A stretch of DNA of 64,000 nt from Dendrobium chrysotoxum. Taxonomy: Eukaryota > Streptophyta > Magnoliopsida > Asparagales > Orchidaceae. Under the pieces are notes generated by a model. The model saw only the letters and a list, made by a program, of their open reading frames with translations, made no database searches and was not told where the DNA came from. Numbering within the stretch: position 1 is the stretch's first letter; every line of letters begins with the position of its first letter. Below are positions 54,986-64,000 of this stretch, in pieces. Made by a program: the position numbers and the translations under genes. The stretch covers positions 34,389,472-34,453,471 of the forward strand of contig CM034311.1 of the NCBI GenBank assembly GCA_019925795.1. The letters run 5' to 3'.

Positions 54986-55559
54986 TGTCTGCTTGATCAG
55001 AGCAAGACGACCAGGGTAAAGGTCTGATGTCTACCAGAGCGGCAGGACAGTCAGGGTAAAGGTGTGGTGAGCTATGCCTCGCAGGGGCTCTGCGGGGTGC
55101 TCCCAACCAAGTAAAGCCTGATGTCTACTCGGCGCATATGCCTGCAGCAGAGCAATCAGGGAAAAGAGGTGGTGAGATATGCCTCCCAAGGACTCTGTGG
55201 GGCACTCTCAACCAAGTAAAGTCTGATGCCTACCCGGCGCATATGCCTGCAGTAGAGCAATCAGGGGAAAGTCATCTCAACCATACCCTAACACGCATAT
55301 GTGTAGGGATGGGAAGAGGAGTAGAAAATGGAAAATTTCAAAGAGAGAAAGGTCGTCTAAGGAGTTTCAAACTAGTGTTTTGGGTACCCCGTGGTAGAGG
55401 ACAAGTCGTCGTGGCCACGAGTATCCAAATGCTAGTGAAACTGCCTAGGAGAAACCAAAATCATACAAACCTGGAAGCACCAGAATGATGCCTCGAGAGA
55501 CCATGGGGAAAGGTACGCCCTCAACAAAGTGTGAGAGGGGTAATCTCATTCCCACTGAG

Positions 55560-56420
55560 TAGCTAAAGTAGCAAGGAGGGCACACTTGCTACAGCGAAAA
55601 GGACTATATCATGGAGAAATAATCATAGAAGACTACAGTGGTACATCCACATAAGCTAGTGGGACCCTGTAGGGGTGGAAAGCAACATAAACACATCCAA
55701 GGGACCGCTCCACAGCCAAGAGTCGGGTCACGGTGGGAAAGTATGTCATTCTAAGACAAGTGAGGTGATTTTCTGCTAAAAAATCAAAGTTCACTAAGAA
55801 GCGACGCTAACATCTGAGACTCGATGTACTGCATCACAACTAGGAAAGCACACAAGAGTAGCGAGGGGACACACTCGCCACTAAGGGAAGTAACATTGCA
55901 TATGAATGATATTTATGAAAAGCTCACAGTAGTGGTACCCACACAAACTGGTGGGACCCTGTGGGAAGTGGAACAATATCAGTGCATCCGTAGAGCTATC
56001 CCAGCAGCTGAGGGTAGAGTACGAATGAGAGAGAGAGTAAAGTAGAAACTGAGTTGATTTTCCGCTAGAAAATCAGAGCTCTCAAGTCAGTGATGCTAAC
56101 GCCGGTAACCAGGCGTACTGCAACACTACTGGGAAAATAACTCAAGATGGCGAGGAGACACACTCGCCATTGAGGGAAATGATTTATGAGTAAAATCAAT
56201 AAACATCAAACATCACAGCGGTAACACTCACCCTGACCGGGGGGACCCTGTGAGAGGCAGGAGCGACACTACTAGGCCCATAGGACTGCTCTAGTAGCTG
56301 GGAGCAGGGCAAGGGTGAAAAAGTAGGTCACTAAAAGAAACTAGAGAGTTGATTTCCTGCTAGGAAATCAGAGCTCGCGAAGGTGGGATATTAACATCTT
56401 GAGCAAGATGTATCACACCA
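55560..56420. repeat. About 290-bp tandem repeat array (three diverged units)
   Basis: The phrase gggaccctgt recurs at 55661, 55953 and 56242 (periods 292 and 289), each with 'gaggacacactcgcca', 'gattttctgctagaaaatcag' and 'gctaac' in the same order. About 70-75% similar by eye. Confidence 0.85.
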
Positions 56421-57677
56421 CTAACAAGGACTATCATGATTGTAAAAGACCATAATAATCACAAGTGTAAACTCATCCTTGAAGCGATCACTCAGACGCT
56501 TCGTAAGAGAAAAAAAACTTTGGGGGGAATTTGAGCTCTTAGAGAGTATTACCGGGTTCCACCTGTGACAAGGGCAACCAGTTTTGCTCTGCTGAGAGCT
56601 TCCCTCTTTTATTTTATAGATGCATTTTTTATATGTTCTCAACCATAGACTAAGTATATCTCGTACTGTCGAAGATAACACCCGGCAGAGGGAATGTTTA
56701 CCATATCCGTGCGTTACTCCTAGTATGAGATATCCTCTAATGATTGGAACACAAAGAGGGAGGTAAGATTGGCTTTGATAACCCAAGCCATATTCGCCAC
56801 ATGAATAGAACTGGGGGCACAACCATAACACAATTGATATGTGAATGAAGTTTAGATTAGGATAGTGGATCAACATTACCATCCCTGGCTAGCATAGGTT
56901 GGTATGGACCCAGTACAAAAGGAGTCTGAATTAGTTTTGATGTTCCAGACCACACTTGGGAGCACCAAGTGAAACTGGGGGAACAGAGAGGGGGAAACTC
57001 CCAAATTACCAGAACTCAGAAGAGGAAGGTACAATAAATGCGAGACTTTTATCAGTCCTTAAGAATGGTCTATAATCAGATGGTGGGGTCAAAATATTTT
57101 TGTGCATGAATTTTTAAAAGAATATGGCAAGCATTTAAACAAACTCAATAGTGGGACCACTAAGAGATGTTTAAGCCCTTACCAATTAATCTGAGATAAG
57201 TCTGATTCAAACATTTCCTAAAGAGTGAAAATTTCATCAGAGAGTGACAGGATTATTTTTAGAAATGAAAAATTAACCTCTGAATCATCTTGAACCTTAG
57301 AGAAGGTTCAGAAAGTTCGGTAATATGGGTTGACTCCATCTAAACCCGAGAAGGTTAGGGATTTAAATTTTGCTAACCCAGCTTAAGCTCCCTACAAGCT
57401 AAGCTGGGCTTTCTCCCTTACATATTATGAATAAATATCTAATTTAAAAGGGTGTAAATTAGAGAGAGAAACTGAATCTTCTCAATCTTCTTGCATGAGA
57501 ATATTTTTATATCTAATAGAACATCCTTGCACGATGATGAATCCAAAATCATGATTTTTAAACTCAAGTGTCACGAATATCAAGGGGTGTGGATTTTCTG
57601 AGACTTAGAGATTTACAAGAAAGGGAAGCCATTTATTTATCCACTTTGGGCTCATTTTGAGCCCCTCAACTTGATTT

Positions 57678-57830
57678 GGTGCACTGCGCACCTTTTAATT
57701 ACTTGATACACTTTGTGTATCCTTGACTTTATGGCGCATTTTGCGCAACTTTCCACTTTTGATACACTTTGTGTATCTTTGATTTTTGGCGCACTGCGCA
57801 TCTTTTCACTTTTGATACACTTTGTGTATC
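57678..57830. repeat. Array of alternating short hairpins
   Basis: Two kinds of palindrome alternate: GATACACTTTGTGTATC at 57705, 57761 and 57814, and GC-rich GGTGCACTGCGCACC (57678), GGCGCATTTTGCGC (57733) and GGCGCACTGCGC (57788). Spacing is regular (53-56 bp), each separated by 'tttgattttt' or 'cttttcactttt' linkers. Confidence 0.85.
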
Positions 57831-57839
57831 TTTCATTTT

Positions 57840-58685
57840 GTAACTGGCTCCCTTTCTAAATCCCTAAAAAAAATTTTCTCAGTTGTAAGATTATCCTCCA
57901 AACATAAGAGAAGAAAAACTCACTCTCTTGTGCAAGGAAGAAAAATCCACAAAGCAAATCCAATCCTATGATAAGAGTGAACGACTTGAATAAGAAAATT
58001 ATGAGGTAGATTCATCAGCCTGCGAAAGACACCTATGAGATAGAAAACTGCAAGATGATTGGGAAAATACGCGTCTCTAAATCTAATTTCAATTTGATAT
58101 AGATTTTAGTTCAAAATAGGAAATCATCCCTAAGCAAGGGATGAGAGAGAAGGCATATATTTTTTCGAATCATTATAATCGTCCTTCAAGCGCTTAGAGG
58201 AGTCAACCCACTAATTACTTAACTTTCTAAAGAAGACAGGGGTAAATCTTTCATTAGGAAAAATAAATTTTGTACTTTCTAAGGAAAAATTCTCTAAAAA
58301 GTCCACTTCATGTTTTAAGCTCTCAGACTTTTCTTAGATTAATCTTTCTTTTAGAAACTTTGCACATTGAATCTAAAGATCCCACCATTGAAAATAGAAC
58401 TTGAATTTGTATTTGGACTGATATGGGTCAAGATCTGGCCTAGAAGAGTTCAGACAAGGGAGATGATAGAGACTAGAGTTTATGTCAGTGTACGAATCAT
58501 ATCATCTCACCTCATCACCCCTAAGGATAGCCTCATACTTCTCGCAACAAACATCGTGTGGTAGAGGACAAATCGTCGTGGCCACACAGACTGTCGAAAA
58601 GTGAAGAAGCCCCTCCAAAGGGGGTACATATACAGGGGAGTATTTGCAGGCGGTAAGGAGACCCCCTCCCTCTCGAAGAGCGAAC
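57840..58685. other. Non-coding sequence directly 3' of Tat integrase
   Basis: No recognised domain or repeat other than the short copy at 58559. AT-rich compared with the pol region. Confidence 0.5.
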
Positions 58686-60617
58686 TCAGGCATGGTACTT
58701 TTTTAAATACTGCCCGTTGATGACAGGCATAGGGTGAACACCATTGGCATCAACGAGTAGGTAGGCACCACCTTCGTAGACTTGCTCCACAGCAAAGGGG
58801 CCTTCCCAGACAGGCTCGAACTTACCACTTCGGCGACGGCGCGAAATGATAGGTCTGCGTAAAACAAGGACCAACTCGCCAACCCGGAAAGCACGGGGTC
58901 GGACAAGGCGATCATGTGATCGAGCCATACGTGCCTGGTATAGTTTGAGGTTCTGATAAGCTTGTAGGCGAAGCTCTTCTAAACCATCAAGCTCTTCCAT
59001 CCGTAGTCGGGCGTTATCTTCGTGGGAAAGATTGTGGCTGACTGCCACACGTAGCGAGGGGAGCTCGACCTCAAGTGGGAGGACGGCCTCGACCCCGAAA
59101 GCCAAAGCATATGGGGTAGACTGAGTAGGAGTACGGTATGTAGTCCTATAGGCCCATAGTGCTTCGGGAAGTCTATCGTGCCACTCTCGTTTGTTTGCAA
59201 CCAGGATTTTTCTTATTAATTGCACGAGAGTTTTATTGAATGCTTCCGCCAAGCCATTGACCTTGGGATAGTAAATTGAAGAGTATCGCCAATTGATGTT
59301 ATGGCGGTGGGCAAATCTAGCAATTTTGGTGCTTCTAAACGACGGGCCGTTATCTGAAATGATACGGCGTGGGACACCAAAGCGATAGACAATATGATCA
59401 CGAAAGAAACGCATCACATCTTCTGATTTAACTTCCTTAAGTGGCACAGCCTCTGCCCACTTAGAGAAGTAATCAGTGGCAGCTAAAATGAACCTATGGC
59501 CCTTAGAGGAAGGAGGGTCAATAGGACCCACTACATCCGTGCCCCAGCCCTCGAATGGCCAAGATGATACAGTAGGGTGCAGCGGATTAGGGGGTTGGTG
59601 AATCACCGTGCCATGAATTTGGCACTGGTGGCACTTTCTAACGTGCTCCATACAATCACGGATCATAGTCGGCCAATAGTAACCGAGGCGTTTAATCCTG
59701 CCTTTCATTTTTGGTCCGGACTGATGGGCACCGCAAAGACCTTCATGTATCTCGCCCATGACCTTGCGAGCCTCCTCGTTGTTGAGGCAACACAACCACA
59801 TTTGGTCGAAAGAACGTCGATACAAGGTATCGTTCACATAAGTGAATGATAGGGCTCTCTTTCTGACCTGGGCAGCAAGAGATCTATCATCTGGAAGCCT
59901 GCCATACTTCAAATACTCTATAAAGGGTACTCTCCAGTCTGATTCTTCCTCAACTGAGAATACTGTGAGGGTCTGATCGGGAGAAGACAGGTCTGCGGGG
60001 CATAGGGCTTGACGACACTGGACAACGATAGACAGTGGGTTGCCAGTTGGGTCAGCCAGTTCCTTTGCTAACTTAGCTAATGCATCTGCCTTGCCATTGG
60101 CAGATCTAGGGATTTTAGCTAAGGTCATTTCAGGAATCAAACACAAGAGCTCCATTGCCTTGCTGTGATAAGGCAAGAGCTCAGGTTTAAGCACTTTGTA
60201 GACTCCCGCTACTTGATTTATGATCAGTTGTGAGTCTCCAAAGATTTTCACCCGCATGACATTCATCTGAATGGCCAACTCTAGTCCTAAAATCAGAGCT
60301 TCGTACTCAGCTTCATTATTAGTACGAGGTTCTGAAAGACTGTAGGAATATCTCAGAGTGTGACCTTCAGGGGATACGAAAATGAGGCCCAGACCTACCC
60401 TAACTATAGGAGTTTCATTCGGGCTCAAGGCTCTAACGGACGACGCACCGTCAAAGTAAAACTCCCAAGTAGGGGACTCCTGCTCCACCACACTCATGAT
60501 TAGCTCGTCAGGCAGCTCATCATTGAGTGGGGAGTCTGTAGGGATCGGGTGAGCAGCAAGAAAATCAGCTAGAGCCTGTCCTTTGACGGCCCGCTGCACG
60601 ACGAAAGTGATGTCAAA
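58686..60617 (-). CDS. pol: Tat second RNase H and integrase
   Basis: Follows an in-frame TAG at 60618-60620. The first 200 residues form a second, archaeal-type RNase H (FYFDGASS, RTNNEAEYEALILGLE, IFGDSQLIINQ, ANGKADALAKLA), the hallmark of the Tat lineage. The integrase follows: zinc-binding HHCC part ending CHQCQIHG, then the catalytic core with WGTDVVGP, IISDNGPSFRS and GLAEAFNKTL carrying D, D and E. It ends VINGQYLKKYHA. Together they degrade template RNA and insert the cDNA. Confidence 0.92.
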   Translation of the reverse strand, partial: FDITFVVQRAVKGQALADFLAAHPIPTDSPLNDELPDELIMSVVEQESPTWEFYFDGASSVRALSPNETPIVRVGLGLIFVSPEGHTLRYSYSLSEPRTNNEAEYEALILGLELAIQMNVMRVKIFGDSQLIINQVAGVYKVLKPELLPYHSKAMELLCLIPEMTLAKIPRSANGKADALAKLAKELADPTGNPLSIVVQCRQALCPADLSSPDQTLTVFSVEEESDWRVPFIEYLKYGRLPDDRSLAAQVRKRALSFTYVNDTLYRRSFDQMWLCCLNNEEARKVMGEIHEGLCGAHQSGPKMKGRIKRLGYYWPTMIRDCMEHVRKCHQCQIHGTVIHQPPNPLHPTVSSWPFEGWGTDVVGPIDPPSSKGHRFILAATDYFSKWAEAVPLKEVKSEDVMRFFRDHIVYRFGVPRRIISDNGPSFRSTKIARFAHRHNINWRYSSIYYPKVNGLAEAFNKTLVQLIRKILVANKREWHDRLPEALWAYRTTYRTPTQSTPYALAFGVEAVLPLEVELPSLRVAVSHNLSHEDNARLRMEELDGLEELRLQAYQNLKLYQARMARSHDRLVRPRAFRVGELVLVLRRPIISRRRRSGKFEPVWEGPFAVEQVYEGGAYLLVDANGVHPMPVINGQYLKKYHA

Positions 60618-62160
60618 CTACAGTAGGATCATAGACCATCGTGCCAGACGACCTGAGAGGGTCGGACGGGTCATCAGATACTGCAAGGGGTTGACTCGAG
60701 AGATTAGGTTGATTTTATGTGAAAGCATATAATGCCTAAGCTTCTGTACCGCGAAGATCAAAGCTAGACACTGCTTTTCCATCGCGGGGTACTTCAGCTC
60801 TGCGGGTATCAACCGTCTACTGAGGTAGTACAAGACATTCTCCTTGCCTTCCTCATTCTCCTGAGCCAACAACGCACCCAAGGATTCATCCAGGGCCGTA
60901 GTGTAGAGAATTAACGGCCTCCCTGGGATGGGTGCAGCTAAAACAGGGGGGTTTATCAGGTAGCGCTTTATACTCTCAAAGGCCTCCTGACAACGCTCAT
61001 CCCAGTGGAAGCGGGCGTCTTTCTTTGCTAGGGCAGCAAAGGGGTGACATCTACCAGACAAATTGGAGATAAATCTCCGCAGGAAGGCTAGCTTTCCTTG
61101 AAAAGACCTTAGCTGGGTAAGGCTTTTAGGGGGTTTTAGATCTACTATGGCTTTGATCATGGAAGGATCAATCTCAATGCCGCGGTAGCGAACTATGAAC
61201 CCCAGGAACTTTCCTGCACTAACTCCGAATGCGCATTTTAGAGGGTTCATTTTCAAATCATATTTGCGTAGGCGTTCAAAAATGATTCGTAGATCTCGAA
61301 GGTGATCTCCACGGACCTTGCTTTTGACTACCAGATCATCCACATAGCATTCAACTTGCTCGTGTATCATCTCGTCGAAGATAACAGTCATAGCACGTTG
61401 ATAGGTGGCCCCGGCATTCTTGAGACCAAAGGGCATCACCTTGTAGCAGAACACACCTACATGTGTGCGAAACGCAGTAAACTTTTCCTCTTCGGGGTCC
61501 ATCTTTATCTGATTGTAACCAGATGAACCATCCATGAAGGAGAAAATGCTATGGGACGACGCTATATCCACCATAAGCTCGGGGATAGGAAGAGGAAAAT
61601 CGTCCTTAGGACATGCCTTATTTAAATCACGGAAGTCGATACAGACACGAATCTGCCCGTTCTTCTTCCGGACTGGAACAATATTGGCAAGCCAAGTAGG
61701 GTACTTCTCTTCACGAATGAAATCGGCCTCTATAAGCTTCTTAGTTTCAGCGATCACCTGTTGTTCTATTTCTAACCTCATCCTACGAGGTGCTTGTTTA
61801 ACAGGGACTGCATCAGACTTAATGGCTAGTTTATGGACTGCTACACCTGGATTTAGACCAGGCATCTCGGTGTAGTTCCAGGCAAAGCAATCTTTAAACT
61901 CTGAGAGTAGCTCGATGTATTCTTGAGCCTCTGAGTCAGATAACAAGACACTATGAAAAATAGGTCTAGGATCTGATTCAGTGCCTAAGTTTATCTCACA
62001 CAATTCGTCCATGGCAGAAGTGATGCCATCTTCAAACTCTTGAGGAGCATCGAGTACTCTATCCTCATCATCACCCGGGTCTTCTTTATCGGTAAGAGAA
62101 ACAACCGGGTATGAGTGGGAAACCGCTCGGATGTTAGCATGGTTAGGTGAGCTCTGCTGA
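60618..62160 (-). CDS. pol: Tat reverse transcriptase and first RNase H
   Basis: The RT frame is recognisable from about 62160 (AVSHSYPVVSLTD...); motif order: NIVPVRKKNGQIRVCIDFRD, LNKACPKDDFPLP, SFMDGSSGYNQI, YKVMPFGLKNAGATYQ, ECYVDDLVVKS (catalytic YVDD), LKCAFGV; then RNase H (LILYTTALDESLGALL, YPAMEKQCLALIFAVQKLRHY). In-frame TAG at 60618-60620 where the family reads on (a CAG to TAG change is the simplest explanation). The upstream part is joined by a frameshift. Confidence 0.92.
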
Positions 62161-62932
62161 CATAACCTAAACCTTGCTTAGTTTGAGGCATATCAGTCCG
62201 CCAAACACGAGCCTGTCGTAGAGCTTGTTCATCTGACCAAGTCGAGATGACTGCACCCCGCTCTACACAGTCTTTCACGAAAGGGGAAAAATAACGAGGG
62301 GCAGTTGTGACCCTGTTATCCATAGCGGTCTCCGCTGAACCCTGACTCCCAGGACCCAGCGGGGCACCTACACTATGGGATAACGAGGCACACTCACTAG
62401 CTCGTGGTGGTACAAAGGTTTCGTACAGAGGAGGCGGAGGGCGACCTCTAACTTGTAGTGCACCACCATCACTAGTGGAGGGGGGAACCAAAGATCTTTG
62501 GTGAGACTCCTCAACTCTTATTCCACGTATCTGACAGGAAAGGGATTGTTGACTAGTGGTCTGACGTCGGGGGTCTACTTCCTCATCTGAACCACTGTCA
62601 ATAACTAAACCACCCTCGGGTATCAGGTACCTACAAAAGGTAGGTAGTGAACTATAATCAGTGAAGTCCGGGGCTGGTGAGGGAGCTAGGCGATGAGGAG
62701 TAACAGTCATCTCATCGTCAGAGGAGTCGGACTCGACAGTCAAAGGAGAAGCATAAAGATATGAGGGAGGAGGAATTTGAGTGTCGTAGTTTCGCGGCGG
62801 GCGAGTCGATCCTCTACCTCTACCTCTACCTCGCTCTCCCCTACCTCTACTAGGGGGAACATCGTGCCCAACTGCAAATTGGAAAGGAGATCTAACAGGA
62901 TCTGCAGTGGAGGTATCTGCCTCAATACTAAC
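62150..62932 (-). pseudogene. pol: Tat protease-RT linker region
   Basis: Same frame as the protease segment beyond the TAG at 62933-62935. Contains an Arg/Gly-rich run encoded by repeated GGTAGA codons (62805-62845), acidic stretches (SDSSDDEMT, SGSDEEVDP) and ends GLGYVSRAH near 62155, after which the RT frame takes over by a +1/-1 shift. No catalytic motif. Confidence 0.6.
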
Positions 62933-64000
62933 CTATGACGGACCTTGCGCAGGTAGCTGTACAGGACCCTGTACAGTACTGGCAGGTGTCACTGGTGACT
63001 GGGCAGAAGGAGGTTTACTCTTCTTACGAGGTATGTAATGCTCAGCATCATCGTAAATAGAGACCTCATGCACGGAAAAGGGTTGGGTATCCCCGGGAAT
63101 GGAGTACTCGACTTCATTCCTCATATACTTCATACATTGGTGCAGGGTAGAGGGCACCATTCCATACTCATGAATCCAGGGCCTTCCTAAAAGAGCCCTG
63201 TATGAAGTATCTGCCTCGATCACATGAAACTTCGCCTCAGTAAGGAAATTTCCAAACTTCAGGGGTAGGGTGATAGACCCTAGGGCACGCTGTCCTTGGT
63301 CGTTGAAGCCTTTCAACATAATCTTATCAGAGGTTAACTTCAAATGACCCAGGGAGAGGCTCTTCAAAGTTTCATAACTCAGAATGTTTACTGAAGCTCC
63401 TTGGTCAATGAGGACCCTGTTCAACTCATAACCATTGACTTCAGCGGTGACATACAAAGGACGATTGTGATCAGAGGTACCCAAGAGGAGATCACGATCT
63501 GAAAAGGTAATGCACGGCATCTCTCTCAAAAGGCATGCATCTCCAACAGATTCGGAAGCAAAGAAGGCTTGATAGGACTCTGGTTCGAGTAGTGCTTTTA
63601 CTAGGGTCCCTCTCAAGTCAGAGGACATCATCAGAGCGTCATAGACACTGAGAAGGGTCAGAATTTTCCTTAAATGAGCCAACACATTGTAATCGACCTC
63701 CAGCTGAGGGCCTTTCCCTTTCTCCTTAGACTGCTCTTGGGAGGAAGGGATAGGATCGTCCTGCTGGGTAACAATGTTCTTATCTTTCTCTTTTATATTC
63801 TTAGCCATCCTAGGTGGAAGGACCTTCCCTGAACGCAAGTGAACTTCCTGTATCGAGTCATCTTTGACAGGAGATTCACTTGGTTCAACGGTGATGGCAT
63901 GTGTTGGCTCCAAGGAAAGTGACTGGAGTGGGTTCTCGGATTCATCTTCTGAATCCATGTAACAACCACCCTCCGGAATCAGAAAGACTGGTTCCTCATC
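62933..64000 (-). CDS. Tat Gag C-terminus and aspartic protease (runs off window)
   Basis: Open from the window edge (in-frame DEEPVFLIPEGG before the ATG at 63958) to TAG at 62933. The protease part is LYVTAEVNGYELNRVLIDQGASVNILSYETL and GRPWIHEYG, matching retropepsin spacing, but the active site reads D-Q-G-A-S rather than the usual D-[TS]-G or D-G-G. The upstream segment is charged and Ser/Lys-rich, as in the Gag-protease spacer. The rest of gag, the PBS and the 5' LTR must lie beyond 64000. Confidence 0.8.
   Translation of the reverse strand, partial: DEEPVFLIPEGGCYMDSEDESENPLQSLSLEPTHAITVEPSESPVKDDSIQEVHLRSGKVLPPRMAKNIKEKDKNIVTQQDDPIPSSQEQSKEKGKGPQLEVDYNVLAHLRKILTLLSVYDALMMSSDLRGTLVKALLEPESYQAFFASESVGDACLLREMPCITFSDRDLLLGTSDHNRPLYVTAEVNGYELNRVLIDQGASVNILSYETLKSLSLGHLKLTSDKIMLKGFNDQGQRALGSITLPLKFGNFLTEAKFHVIEADTSYRALLGRPWIHEYGMVPSTLHQCMKYMRNEVEYSIPGDTQPFSVHEVSIYDDAEHYIPRKKSKPPSAQSPVTPASTVQGPVQLPAQGPS

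Larger units (their letters stand above)
53763..58685 (-). other. Region between pol and 3' LTR of the Tat element
   Basis: 4.9 kb after the integrase stop, with no pol-like coding. Contains two tandem arrays, an array of small hairpins and a repeated 30-bp phrase (gtggtagaggacaa..cgtcgtggcca at 55389 and 58559). Long, repeat-bearing 3' untranslated regions are known for Tat/Ogre elements. Confidence 0.6.
53763..64000 (-). mobile_element. Tat-lineage Ty3/gypsy retrotransposon, internal region, partial
   Basis: Minus-strand order protease, RT, RNase H, second RNase H, integrase, long 3' untranslated region, inferred 3' LTR (46743-53762). The dual RNase H places it in Tat (Retand/Ogre relatives). 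Two nonsense codons (62933, 60618) and one frameshift (about 62160) make this copy inactive on its own. Confidence 0.85.

Overview
This is a stretch of angiosperm nuclear DNA: GT-AG introns, plant-type Ty3/gypsy elements, LINEs and MITEs, and one host gene. I cannot name the species. No rRNA or tRNA gene, CRISPR array or bacterial operon was seen.

Host gene. One nine-exon gene lies on the minus strand, from the ATG at 41559 to the stop at 9023, and encodes a HAK/KUP/KT potassium transporter. All eight junctions are GT-AG and agree in phase. The coding parts sum to 783 codons plus stop if a single extra base in the last exon (the GGG at 9673-9675) is discounted; as written, the frame breaks near residue 567. 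A TATA box (41921-41929), a 22-codon upstream ORF and an in-frame upstream ATG precede it. The gene is stretched by transposons: intron 8 (10052-18654) holds a complete, young Ty3/gypsy chromovirus, and intron 3 (20387-39339, 19 kb) holds nested elements.

Left flank (1-9022). AT-rich intergenic DNA downstream of the gene, with five copies of a palindromic Tourist-like (PIF/Harbinger) MITE and one Mutator-type MITE with a 9-bp target duplication.

Intron 3. It contains a small non-autonomous LTR element (TSD AGATT) whose left LTR is split by about 5.4 kb of Tat-type LTR sequence; a LINE 3' end; diverged segmental and tandem duplications; a second small LTR element; and the 3' part of a plus-oriented Tat element with a PPT, a 1.6-kb LTR carrying a GC-rich minisatellite, and an antisense additional ORF with its own TATA box and a 94-bp repeat array.

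Right flank (41.6-64 kb). LINE fragments, an inverted repeat made of LTR ends, a tRNA-Arg-type primer-binding site, a very long (about 7 kb) minus-strand LTR, a 5-kb region with several tandem arrays, and the pol region (protease, RT, RNase H, second RNase H, integrase) of a large minus-strand Tat element that runs off the window at 64000. Its pol frame carries two stops and a frameshift.

Most notable: a 94-bp GT-AG intron-like segment exactly between gag and protease of the chromovirus, whose removal restores one frame; a stem-loop in Tat LTR sequence kept by compensatory changes in three copies; an antisense promoter-repeat-ORF unit; and an array of alternating short hairpins at 57.7-57.8 kb.
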